Shown here: one piece after another, positions 9,631 to 19,086 of the stretch
Layout of the letters: each line of letters starts with the position of its first letter
How positions within the stretch are numbered: position 1 is the first letter of the stretch
The notes under the pieces: model-generated
Database searches by the model: none
What the model was told of the DNA's origin: nothing
Seen by the model: the letters and a program-made list of their open reading frames with translations, nothing else
Source: Bryobacterales bacterium
GTDB taxonomy: Bacteria; Acidobacteriota; Terriglobia; Bryobacterales; UBA6623
NCBI GenBank assembly: GCA_028819215.1
Contig: JAPPMG010000035.1
Span: 1 to 38,556, forward strand
DNA: 38,556 bases
Direction of reading: 5' to 3'
Made by a program: the position numbers and the translations under genes

Positions 9631-11880
9631 GTGTTCGAATTCTTCTTCAAGTACCCGCTCGCGGCATACCGGAAGGGCGAATTCCTGTTCGCCACGGGGT
9701 GGTCGCCCTGGCTGCTGGCCGCGCTGACCGTCGTCGCGGCGCTCGGCTTGCTGGCGTATGCCCGCAGGGTCCCTAGCCGATTGACGGGCGCGGCCCTTTG
9801 GGGCGTGTTGGCCCTGCAGGCCGCGACCGCGGCGCTCGTGCTGGTGCTCTTGTGGCAGCCCGCGCTGGCTGTGCAGTCTCTGAAGAGCCGCCAGAACGCT
9901 GTCGCCGTTCTGGTGGACGCCTCGAGCAGCATGTCGCTGGTCGAAGACGGGCTCTCGCGGCTGGCCCGGGCGACCGGGGCGCTGCAAGAGACGGTCATGC
10001 CCGCGCTGGCGGAAAAGTTCCGCGTGCGCTTGTATGGTTTCTCGGCCAAGCCTGAGCGGATCGGCTCGCTGCGGCAGGAGGACTTCCCGCCGCCCGGCGC
10101 GAGCAGTGGCGTGGGCGAGTCCGTCCTCAGCGTCCTGCGGGAATCCACGGCGGTGCCGCTGGGAGCGCTGCTGGTCGTCAGCGACGGCGCGGACAATAGC
10201 GGCCGGTTCGACCGCGAGCTAGCTGCCGAGATCCGCAAGTACAACGTGCCCGTGCACGCGGTCGGAGTGGGCCGCGAACGGATCCTAGGTGACGTCGAAC
10301 TCTCCGACGTGGCCGTCGCTTCCGAAGCTCTTCCCAGGTCCAGGGTTAGCGCGCAGCTCACCTTAAGGCACGATGGCGAGGCCGAGCGCGTCACGCGCGT
10401 CACGGTTCGCGACGGTTCCAGCGTGCTCGCGAGCCAGCCCGTGACGCTGAGGGAAGGCGAGCCTGTGCGCCGCGAATGGATCGATTTCGGCGCGGGAGAA
10501 TCCGGTGTTCGCGATCTGACGTTCACCGTCGAGCCCGTCCCGGGAGAAGAGATCGTGGGCAACAACCAGCGCCGGCGCGTGCTCGACGTGCCGCGCCGCC
10601 GCCGCCGGATCCTGTACGCCGAGGGCGAGCCGCGCTGGCAGTACAAGTTCATGCGCCGCGCGGTGCAGAAGGATGCCAGCGTCCAACTGGTGACGATGCT
10701 GCGGACATCGACCAACAAGTTCTACCGCCAGGGGGTCGACACGCCCGAAGAACTCGAAGACGGCTTCCCGGTGGAGGAGGAGCTGTTCGCTTACGACGCA
10801 CTGATCATAGGCAGCTTCGAAGCGGCCTTCTTCACTCCCAAGCAGCAGGTGGCCATCAGGGAGTTCGTCAGTCGCCGCGGGGGCACGTTGTTGATGCTGG
10901 CCGGGCCCAACGGCCTCGGCGCTGGAGGCTGGCAGAATTCTGAAATCGTCGATGCCCTGCCTGCCGAGCTTGAACAGGGCGACACCTCGTTTATCCGGGA
11001 GAAGGTCACGGTCGAGATCGCGCGGCAAGGCCGCGACTCGCTGATCAGCCGCCTGTCGCCCGATTCCGAAGAGAATTCTCGACTTTGGGCCGAGATGCCG
11101 CAGTTGGCGGATTTCCAGCGGATCGGCGCGCTCAAGCCCGCTGCGCTGACATTGATGTCGCTGCAGTACGGTAGCGAGACCCTGCCGCTGCTGGTGCGTC
11201 AGAACTACGGGCGAGGACGCTCGATGATCTTCGCCACTGGAGGGAGCTGGCGTTGGCGCATGGGTCTGCCCAGCGACGACGACCGTCATGACACCTTCTG
11301 GCGCCAGATGTTTCGGGCCTTGGTGGTCGATTCCGACGATCCCGTCCGACTTACCACGGACCGTTCCAACTATGCCGACGAGTCCCGCGTACAGCTCCGG
11401 GCGGAAGTGCGGGACAAGCGCTACGAGCCTGCCAACAATGCGCGCGTGAGCGCGACCGTCACGCCCGAGGAAGGTCCGCCGGTAACGATTGCGCTGCGGC
11501 CGTCCTCGAGCGAGGAAGGAGTGTACGAAGCCGAAGTCGATGCTGCAGACTTGGGCGTGTACTTGGTGGAAACGGTCGCGCATCTGGGAGACGAGCGGCT
11601 GGGCGCGGACACGCTGCACGTTCGGCGAGAGGGCGGCGTGGCAGAGTACTTCCACCCGGAGCGGAACAGCAGCCTGCTGGCCCGCCTGGCCGATCAAACC
11701 GGGGGCAGCTATTGGGAGTTGGACGAGTTGGAGGGCCTGTCCTCTGAGATAGGGTTTTCCGAGGCTGGCATCACGACTCGCGAGGTACTGGACCTGTGGG
11801 ACATGCCCGCATTGTTCCTGTTGCTGCTCTTGCTGCGGGCGGCGGAGTGGCTGTTGCGCAAGCGCTGGGGCGTGATATGA
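9631..11880 (+). CDS. Membrane vWA protein with glutamine-amidotransferase-like domain
   Basis: This 749-residue inner-membrane protein has two N-terminal helices (about 24-42 and 56-80). A vWA domain follows, whose MIDAS begins at Asp96 (DASSS). From about residue 325 there is a class I glutamine-amidotransferase-like region (RILYAEGEPRWQYKFMRRA, YDALIIGSFEAAFFTP, GGTLLMLAGPNG). A beta-rich region precedes a last helix (ALFLLLLLLRAAEWLL). No Cys-His-Glu amidotransferase triad is apparent, so that domain is probably structural. The GTG at 9631 starts MFEFFFKYPLAAYRKGEF, the characteristic opening of this family. The frame extends into the previous gene. It overlaps the next gene by ATGA. Likely role: membrane scaffold served by the MoxR ATPase downstream. 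Confidence 0.83.
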   Translation: MFEFFFKYPLAAYRKGEFLFATGWSPWLLAALTVVAALGLLAYARRVPSRLTGAALWGVLALQAATAALVLVLLWQPALAVQSLKSRQNAVAVLVDASSSMSLVEDGLSRLARATGALQETVMPALAEKFRVRLYGFSAKPERIGSLRQEDFPPPGASSGVGESVLSVLRESTAVPLGALLVVSDGADNSGRFDRELAAEIRKYNVPVHAVGVGRERILGDVELSDVAVASEALPRSRVSAQLTLRHDGEAERVTRVTVRDGSSVLASQPVTLREGEPVRREWIDFGAGESGVRDLTFTVEPVPGEEIVGNNQRRRVLDVPRRRRRILYAEGEPRWQYKFMRRAVQKDASVQLVTMLRTSTNKFYRQGVDTPEELEDGFPVEEELFAYDALIIGSFEAAFFTPKQQVAIREFVSRRGGTLLMLAGPNGLGAGGWQNSEIVDALPAELEQGDTSFIREKVTVEIARQGRDSLISRLSPDSEENSRLWAEMPQLADFQRIGALKPAALTLMSLQYGSETLPLLVRQNYGRGRSMIFATGGSWRWRMGLPSDDDRHDTFWRQMFRALVVDSDDPVRLTTDRSNYADESRVQLRAEVRDKRYEPANNARVSATVTPEEGPPVTIALRPSSSEEGVYEAEVDAADLGVYLVETVAHLGDERLGADTLHVRREGGVAEYFHPERNSSLLARLADQTGGSYWELDELEGLSSEIGFSEAGITTREVLDLWDMPALFLLLLLLRAAEWLLRKRWGVI

Positions 11881-12818
11881 CGGGCCTGGGCAAGAGGCGG
11901 ATGCTGCTGTTTGCGTGCGTCCTGCCGATCTGGGTAGGCCTGTCCGGAGGCGCCTCGGCGGCGACGCACTTCTTGCTCGTCGAGGGCCTTGGAGGCGAGC
12001 GGCGCTACTCCGAGAGCTTCCGTGAGCAGATCAGCGGGATGCTGGCGGCAGTGCAGCGCACCGCCGGCGACGAGGCTCTGGTCACGGTGCTGGCGGGAAC
12101 CGAAGCGACGGCAGGAAGAATCGAGTCAGCGTTCGGCGCTTTGGCCGGAAGGGTGCAGCCGGGGGATGCGCTGGCGGTGTTCCTTGTCGGACACGGTTCC
12201 CATGACGGCGGCGGCTACAAGTTCAACATCCCCGGGCCCGACGTCACCGGGGCGCAGTTGAAGCTATGGCTGGACGCCGTGCCGGCGGCGAGGCAGCTGG
12301 TGGTCAGCACTACCAGCTCCAGCGGAGGCGCCTTGGAGACGCTCAAGGGGGCGCAGCGGGTCGTCATCACGGCGACCAAGAACGGTCGCGAAAAGAACGC
12401 GACGGTGTTCGGCGAGTACTTCGCCGAGGCGTTCGCCGCGACTGAGGCGGACACCAACAAGAACGACAGCATCTCCGCGCTGGAGGCGTTCCAATACGCC
12501 GAGAGCAAGGTCAAGGCCCACTACGCGGATCACAAGCGGCTCGCGACCGAGCACGCGCAACTGCAAGGCGAGCGGGCCGAAAGCTTCATGCTGGCTCGGC
12601 TCGGGGAGGCTGCCGCGCTGGCGGAGGATCCTTCCAAGCGGGATCTGTTGGATCGTCGCGAGAGCTTGGAGCTCAAGATCGCCGACCTGACTGCTCGCAA
12701 GGACCAGCTCTCCCAAGCTGAATTCCTGAAGGAACTGGAAGCGCTGCTGTTGGAAATGGCAGCGATCCAGCGACAGATCGCCGGGGAGCAAGCCGGCTCG
12801 GGCGAGGAGCGCCAGTGA
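11877..12818 (+). CDS. Legumain/caspase-like pseudo-protease with EF-hand loop
   Basis: This 313-residue exported protein has a signal peptide ending near GGASAA. The core resembles peptidase C13/caspase-fold proteins: VFLVGHGSHDGGGYKFN carries the His106 position, and LVVSTTSSSGG occupies the strand that normally bears the nucleophilic cysteine. That position reads Ser147, so cysteine-protease activity is doubtful. Residues 192-203 (DTNKNDSISALE) match a complete EF-hand/dockerin calcium loop. The C-terminal third is a charged coiled coil (about 255-305). It overlaps both neighbours by 4 bp (ATGA before, GTGA after), so it is translated with them. It may act as a calcium-responsive binding partner of the vWA proteins. 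Activity with serine as nucleophile cannot be excluded. Confidence 0.72.
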   Translation: MTGLGKRRMLLFACVLPIWVGLSGGASAATHFLLVEGLGGERRYSESFREQISGMLAAVQRTAGDEALVTVLAGTEATAGRIESAFGALAGRVQPGDALAVFLVGHGSHDGGGYKFNIPGPDVTGAQLKLWLDAVPAARQLVVSTTSSSGGALETLKGAQRVVITATKNGREKNATVFGEYFAEAFAATEADTNKNDSISALEAFQYAESKVKAHYADHKRLATEHAQLQGERAESFMLARLGEAAALAEDPSKRDLLDRRESLELKIADLTARKDQLSQAEFLKELEALLLEMAAIQRQIAGEQAGSGEERQ

Positions 12819-15073
12819 TATTGCGCGGGTGGCAGTGCGTCGCCGCTGTCCTGTTGCTGGCGGTGGGATCGCCGGTGCTGGGCCAGCGCGGGGACGGACG
12901 CGGAGCGCGCCACCCGGCGCTCGCGCCTTGCGACGAGCTGCACGATCGAGGCAAGGCGGTCGAAGCGGCCGCTTGCTATCGCGGCGTGTTGCAGGTGGAC
13001 GAGCCCGCCGCGCGGGCGGAAGCGTATTGGATGCTGGGGGATCTCAAGGCTGCCAACGACCGCTTCCGGGAGGCGATCAGGCTCGAGCCGGATGATCCCG
13101 ATCTTCGCGTGCGCTGGGGCTATTTGTACATCGATTCGCACCAGCAGGCGGAAGCCGGCGATCTATTCCAAGAGGCGCTCGCGTTGGATGAGAACCACGT
13201 GCCAGCACAGTTGGGGATGGCCACCGTGCTGGCGTCGAGGTTCGAGGGCAAGGCAGTCGAGCTGGCGCAGGAGGCGCTGAAGCGCAAGCCGGAGCAGGCC
13301 GAGGCCTATCTGCTACTAGGGCGCATGGCCTTGGAGGAAGGCGATTTGGCGACCGCCCGGGAGCAGCTTGAGAAAGGACTCGAGCATGCGCTGAATCAAA
13401 GCCTGGCACCTCTGGAAGCGTACGCCCTGCTTGCTTCCCTGGGAATGTTGGAGGGCGAGCGCGACAACCGGTGGGTCGACAAGGCGCTGGCCTACAACCC
13501 CCGCTATGGCCAGGTCTACGCCGAACAGGCCCACTTCTACGTCATCACGCGCCGCTATCGCGAGGCCACCGAGCGCCTGCGCAAGGCAGTCGCCGTGGCG
13601 CCCAGCCTGTGGCAGGCCCACGCGGAACTCGGCGTGAACCTCATGCGGGAGGGGCTCGACGACGAGGGGCGGCGCCACTTGGAGATCGCCTACGAAGGCG
13701 ACCCCTACAGCGCCAAGACTGTCAACACGCTGCGGCTCTTGGACACCTATGACCAGTTCGACACCTTCGAGGACAGAGGTCCGGGCGCCGATTCAGCCGT
13801 GCGGGCCGTCTTTCGCCTGGACAAGGACGAGTCGCAGCTTCTGCTGCCATACGTTCGCCACCTGACCAGTCGCGCCATCGACGAGTTCACGCGCAAGTAC
13901 GGCTTCGAGCTGAAGAGCCCCGTGAGGGTGGAGTTCTACCCCAACCACGACGATTTCGCCGTGCGGACCATGGCCATGCCCGGAATCGGCCTGCTCGGGG
14001 TCACGTTCGGGTACGTTGTCGCCATGGACAGCCCCAGCGGGCGCGAGCCGGGAGGCTTTCACTGGGGAACCACCCTGTGGCACGAGCTGGCGCACGTGTT
14101 CACCCTGGAATCGACCGACCATCTAGTCCCCCGCTGGTACTCGGAAGGGATTTCGATGTACGAGGAGTGGATGGCCGACGTGCGCTGGGGAGAGTCCGTC
14201 GGCCCGGAATACGTAGAGGCGGTGCGCAAGCGAGAGCTGCTGCCGATCGTGATGCTGGATCGGGGCTTCATCCGTCCCAAGCACGCTGGCCAGGTCGCCA
14301 TCTCCTACATGCAGGCGGGATTCGTCTGCAAGTTCATCGCCCAGCGTTGGGGCGAGGGCAAGCTGGTGGAGCTGTTACGCGGTTTCGCGGCCAAGGTGCC
14401 CACCGGCGCGAACATCGAGGCGGTCTTGGACCTTTCCCCGGAAGATTTCGACGAGCAGTTCGATGACTACATGCGCGACGCCTTGGGCCCGGCCCTGGAC
14501 GGCCTGCCGCGCTGGCGGCGAAACCTCAAAACCGCGCTGGAACGTGCTCGCGAGGGCGAGTGGGACGAGGCGGTCGAGCCCGCCGAGGCCGCCAAGGCCG
14601 CCTATCCCCAGCACGTCGGCAGCGGCAGTGCCTACGTGCTGCTGGCCAACGCCCATGACAAGGCCGGGCACCGGGAGGCGGCCGTGGCCGAGCTCCAGGA
14701 GTACGAGAGGCGCGGCGGCCGCCAGCCAGAGACGCTCAAGAAGCTCGCCCGCTGGCTCGAAGAGGCCGGGCGCGACGCCGAAGCGGTATACACCTATGAC
14801 GGCCTGATCTACAACTGGCCGCAGGACGAGGAACTCCACGCGCGGCTTGGCGATCTGCACTTGGCATCGGGCAAAGCGGACTTGGCGCGCCGCGAGTTCG
14901 AGGCGGTCCTGGCGCTCGATCCCTTGGACCGTGCGACCGCCGAATACAACCTCGCTCGCGCATACGTTAAGATAGGCGATCTTGCCAGCGCCCGGCTGCA
15001 CGTGCTCCAGGCATTGGAGCGCGCGCCGACCTTCGGTCCCGCACTGCAATTGCTCCTACAGGTCAAGCAATAG
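12815..15073 (+). CDS. TPR-repeat protein with gluzincin metalloprotease domain
   Basis: The 752-residue exported protein has a signal peptide (CVAAVLLLAVGSPVLG), TPR-like repeats (about 40-310 and again 530-752) and a central peptidase MA-like zinc domain. HELAH begins at His423, and Glu444 in RWYSEGISMYEEW is the third zinc ligand, so the active site looks intact. Such proteins are expected to cleave peptides outside the cytoplasm, with the TPRs binding partners. The GTG start overlaps the preceding stop (GTGA). The MoxR gene follows after 8 bp. The pairing of protein-binding repeats on both sides of a protease suggests a quality-control role for envelope proteins handled by this operon. 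Substrate unknown. Confidence 0.82.
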   Translation: MILRGWQCVAAVLLLAVGSPVLGQRGDGRGARHPALAPCDELHDRGKAVEAAACYRGVLQVDEPAARAEAYWMLGDLKAANDRFREAIRLEPDDPDLRVRWGYLYIDSHQQAEAGDLFQEALALDENHVPAQLGMATVLASRFEGKAVELAQEALKRKPEQAEAYLLLGRMALEEGDLATAREQLEKGLEHALNQSLAPLEAYALLASLGMLEGERDNRWVDKALAYNPRYGQVYAEQAHFYVITRRYREATERLRKAVAVAPSLWQAHAELGVNLMREGLDDEGRRHLEIAYEGDPYSAKTVNTLRLLDTYDQFDTFEDRGPGADSAVRAVFRLDKDESQLLLPYVRHLTSRAIDEFTRKYGFELKSPVRVEFYPNHDDFAVRTMAMPGIGLLGVTFGYVVAMDSPSGREPGGFHWGTTLWHELAHVFTLESTDHLVPRWYSEGISMYEEWMADVRWGESVGPEYVEAVRKRELLPIVMLDRGFIRPKHAGQVAISYMQAGFVCKFIAQRWGEGKLVELLRGFAAKVPTGANIEAVLDLSPEDFDEQFDDYMRDALGPALDGLPRWRRNLKTALERAREGEWDEAVEPAEAAKAAYPQHVGSGSAYVLLANAHDKAGHREAAVAELQEYERRGGRQPETLKKLARWLEEAGRDAEAVYTYDGLIYNWPQDEELHARLGDLHLASGKADLARREFEAVLALDPLDRATAEYNLARAYVKIGDLASARLHVLQALERAPTFGPALQLLLQVKQ

Positions 15074-15081
15074 GAACACAG

Positions 15082-16113
<1,032 letters not shown>

Positions 16114-16172
16114 TCTGAGCATGCCGACGCGGTCAGGCCTCGGCTGGAGCGGCCACAGGAGCTCGTGAGGCG

Positions 16173-17063
16173 ATGGCCGACCAGCAGCTCCTCGATCCGA
16201 CGATCCTGCAGCGACTGGCGAACATTGAACTCGTCGCCAAGACGGTGGTCGATGGTTTCCTGCACGGCGGGCACCGCTCGCCGCAGTTCGGCTTCAGCCA
16301 GGAGTTCGCCGAGTACCGCGCCTACAACGAAGGCGACGATCCTCGCTATATCGACTGGAACGTGCTTTCGAGGACCGATCGGGTGTACGTCAAGCGCTTT
16401 CTGGGCGAGACGAACACGCACTTGATGCTGCTGCTGGACTGCAGCGCTTCGATGGGCTATTCCTCGGGCGGTCCCACCAAGCTGGACTACGCGCGCTTCT
16501 TGGCGGCGGCGCTGGCGTATCTGTGCACGCGCCAGCATGATGCCGTGGGCCTGATCCTCTTCGACGAGCAGGTTCGCGACGTCCGCCCGGCGCAGTACCG
16601 CCCGCGCCACTTGCAGAGCATCTTGCACGTGCTAGAGCAAGCGCAGGCCGCGACCGGTACCGACCTGGAGGTGCCGCTGCTGGCCCTGACGCGCCTGATG
16701 CGCCGCCGGGGCTTGGTGGCGATGATCTCGGATTTTTACGCCGACCCGGAAAAGATCGTCGACTCTTTGCGGACCGTTGCCTACCAAGGCAAGGACATCG
16801 TCTTCTTCCATGTCTTGGATCCCGCCGAACTCGAGCCCGGCATCGATTCGGCGGCGATGATCGAGGACATGGAAACCGGCGAGGAGATGGAAGTCTCGTC
16901 CGACTACGCCAAGCGCGTCTATCCCGGGCTCATGCAGGGGCATGTGGCCGCCCTGCGCGAGCGGATCCTGGGCGAAGGCGCCGACTACGTGCTGTTGAAC
17001 ACAGCCGAGCCCCTAGACCTGGCCCTGCGCGAATACCTGCTGTTCCGGCTGAGGAGGCGCTAG
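16173..17063 (+). CDS. DUF58 domain protein
   Basis: The 296-residue cytoplasmic protein has the DUF58 signature YNEGDDPRYIDWNVLSRT (51-68), followed by a vWA-like domain whose MIDAS is intact at Asp89 (DCSAS, 89-93). DUF58 proteins accompany MoxR ATPases and BatA-type membrane proteins in almost all bacteria that have them. They probably couple the ATPase to the membrane complex. The ATG is 59 bp after the MoxR stop, with AGGAG and GTGAGG motifs upstream. The end of the gene contains the GAGGAGG ribosome site of the next gene, so translation is likely coupled. Confidence 0.92.
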   Translation: MADQQLLDPTILQRLANIELVAKTVVDGFLHGGHRSPQFGFSQEFAEYRAYNEGDDPRYIDWNVLSRTDRVYVKRFLGETNTHLMLLLDCSASMGYSSGGPTKLDYARFLAAALAYLCTRQHDAVGLILFDEQVRDVRPAQYRPRHLQSILHVLEQAQAATGTDLEVPLLALTRLMRRRGLVAMISDFYADPEKIVDSLRTVAYQGKDIVFFHVLDPAELEPGIDSAAMIEDMETGEEMEVSSDYAKRVYPGLMQGHVAALRERILGEGADYVLLNTAEPLDLALREYLLFRLRRR

Positions 17064-17067
17064 CGCG

Positions 17068-19083
17068 ATGGGCCTGCTTTCACCGTGGTTCCTAGCCGGG
17101 GCCTTGGCTGTCGGGCTGCCGCTCTGGCTGCACCTGATGCGCCGCCGGAACCCGGTGAGGCTACCGTTCAGCTCGCTGATGTTCTTCGAAAAGCGCACCG
17201 AGACGACCATCCGGGAACGCCGCTTGCGGTACCTGCTGCTGCTTGCATTTCGGCTCGCCCTGCTCCTGCTGCTTGCGCTGGCGTTTGCCAAGCCCGTCTG
17301 GGAGCGGCCTCCCATAGCGATCGCGGGCAGCATCCCGAAGCTGCACTTTATCGCGCTGGACACTTCGCTCAGCATGCGCTACGGAGACCGCTGGGAACGC
17401 GCCGTAGACGAGGCCGACGCGATCGTAGATTCGCTCGGGCAGGCTGATCAAGCCCAGATCCTGACCAACGGACCGTCGGTGCGGGTGCTGACCGAGCCCA
17501 CCTCCGACAAGTCCGCGCTGCAGCGCGCGCTGGCCGGCTTGGAGCCGACGAGCTCGCGCAACGATTTCGGGGACGTGATCGAAGCGGTGCGCAACCTGGC
17601 GCGTGACGACGCTCCGCCATCGGTTCTGCATCTGATCTCCGATCTGCAGAATTCCGCGATGCCGTCCCGGTTCCAAGACCTGGTCCTGCCCGAGTCCTCC
17701 GAGCTGGCGCTCCACGATGTGGCCGCGGGCGATTTCGCCAACTGGGCGATCGACAGCGTGAAGGGATCGACGCGCGTCTACGGACGGGACTCGCCGAAGC
17801 TTGAAGCCGCGGTTGTCAGTTTTGCCGATAGCGATGCCGCCAAGACGGTTTCCCTGTGGATCGACGGTCGCTTGGCCGCCAGCCAGCAGAAGAGCATCGC
17901 CGCCAACGGCCGCGAGTCGTTCGTGTTCGAAATCCCGGCCGCGCCGCGAGGCTTCAGCCGGGCCGAGCTCAGGCTCGAGCCGCCCGACGCGCTGCCAGAC
18001 GACGATCTCCGGCGGCTGGCGCTGGACAACAGCGACCCGGAGCCCCTGCTGTTTGTTTCGCAGGACAGGCGCCGTCGCGATCTGCTGTACTTCAAGGCCG
18101 CCCTCGAGTCCAGCGTCGCCTCGCGCTATACGCTTGAGAGCGCCTCTCCCGGGGATGCGGGTCGTCTTGATCCCAGCCGTTACGCTCTGGTCGTGCTGTC
18201 CGACGTGCCTCGCTTGGACGGCGGTTTCGAGTCCCGCCTGCAAGCATGGATCGAAGCGGGCGGTGCTGTGCTGGTAGCGCTGGGCCCCAACTCGGCGCTG
18301 GCTCGCCGAGCTCCGATCAGCGGTCACAGCTTGGACCAGCCCCTGTCCTCGGAAAGGGGTGGCGATCCCTTCCAGGTCGCCGGTCCCTCGGATGGATCGC
18401 ACTCGGTGGCGGATGCCGCAGAGGGACTGCGCCCGGTGAAGTTCTTCCTCTACGCAAGGGTGCAGCCCCTTGAGGGCGATACCGTGCCGATGCGCCTGGG
18501 CAATGGCGATCCCCTTCTGGTCGAGCGCGACATCGGCAAGGGGCGCGCGTTGGTGTTCGCTTCGGCCCTCGACAATATCTGGAACAACCTGCCCGTGACG
18601 TCGGTCTACGTGCCGTTCGTGGCCGAGGCCGTGCGCTACTTGACGGGAGCCGAGGCGGCCCGGGGAGAGGCGCTGCTGGGCGAGGTGCTGGAGCTGGGCC
18701 GGCGGCGCGGCAGCGGTGCGACCGTTCAGGTGCTCGACCCCGCGGGCGAGCGGATCCTGACCCTGTCCGATTCGGTGAGCCGCGAAGCGGTGCCGCTGGA
18801 ATCCATCGGTTACTACGAGATTCGCGGCTCGGACCGGTCCGAGCTGCTGGCGGTCAACGCGGATCCGCGGGAGTCGAACCTTCGCGGCGTCGATCAAGAC
18901 ACCTTGGAATTGTGGCAGTCCACTGGCGGCGCGGATGCCGCGCAGTCGGCCGCGGCTGGCCTGCCGCCGCCCGAAGTGCCTCCCTGGCGCGTGTGGAAAT
19001 TGGTGCTGGCGCTGCTCTTGCTCGCTGTGCTGCTAGAATCTCTCATAGCGGATCGGCATCTGGACACGATCAGAGGGGATTGA
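17068..19083 (+). CDS. BatA-like vWA membrane protein (aerotolerance family)
   Basis: This 671-residue inner-membrane protein begins with the BatA N-terminal region: helix 1 (FLAGALAVGLPLWLHLM), RRRNPVRLPFSSLMFFEKR, and helix 2 (about 55-75). The vWA domain has its MIDAS at Asp98 (DTSLS). A beta-rich region and an amidotransferase-like segment (SRYALVVLSDVPRLDGGFE) follow, and a final helix near the C-terminus (WKLVLALLLLAVLLESL). Bat proteins were linked to oxygen tolerance in Bacteroides, but their biochemical role is unsettled. The start is set by GAGGAGG about 10 nt upstream. The next gene begins 3 bp after the stop. Confidence 0.9.
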   Translation: MGLLSPWFLAGALAVGLPLWLHLMRRRNPVRLPFSSLMFFEKRTETTIRERRLRYLLLLAFRLALLLLLALAFAKPVWERPPIAIAGSIPKLHFIALDTSLSMRYGDRWERAVDEADAIVDSLGQADQAQILTNGPSVRVLTEPTSDKSALQRALAGLEPTSSRNDFGDVIEAVRNLARDDAPPSVLHLISDLQNSAMPSRFQDLVLPESSELALHDVAAGDFANWAIDSVKGSTRVYGRDSPKLEAAVVSFADSDAAKTVSLWIDGRLAASQQKSIAANGRESFVFEIPAAPRGFSRAELRLEPPDALPDDDLRRLALDNSDPEPLLFVSQDRRRRDLLYFKAALESSVASRYTLESASPGDAGRLDPSRYALVVLSDVPRLDGGFESRLQAWIEAGGAVLVALGPNSALARRAPISGHSLDQPLSSERGGDPFQVAGPSDGSHSVADAAEGLRPVKFFLYARVQPLEGDTVPMRLGNGDPLLVERDIGKGRALVFASALDNIWNNLPVTSVYVPFVAEAVRYLTGAEAARGEALLGEVLELGRRRGSGATVQVLDPAGERILTLSDSVSREAVPLESIGYYEIRGSDRSELLAVNADPRESNLRGVDQDTLELWQSTGGADAAQSAAAGLPPPEVPPWRVWKLVLALLLLAVLLESLIADRHLDTIRGD

Positions 19084-19086
19084 TCA

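Noticed and set aside
10363..11697. Long minus-strand ORF opposite the vWA gene
   Set aside because: Typical high-GC shadow frame; the plus strand has clear domains and operon overlaps.
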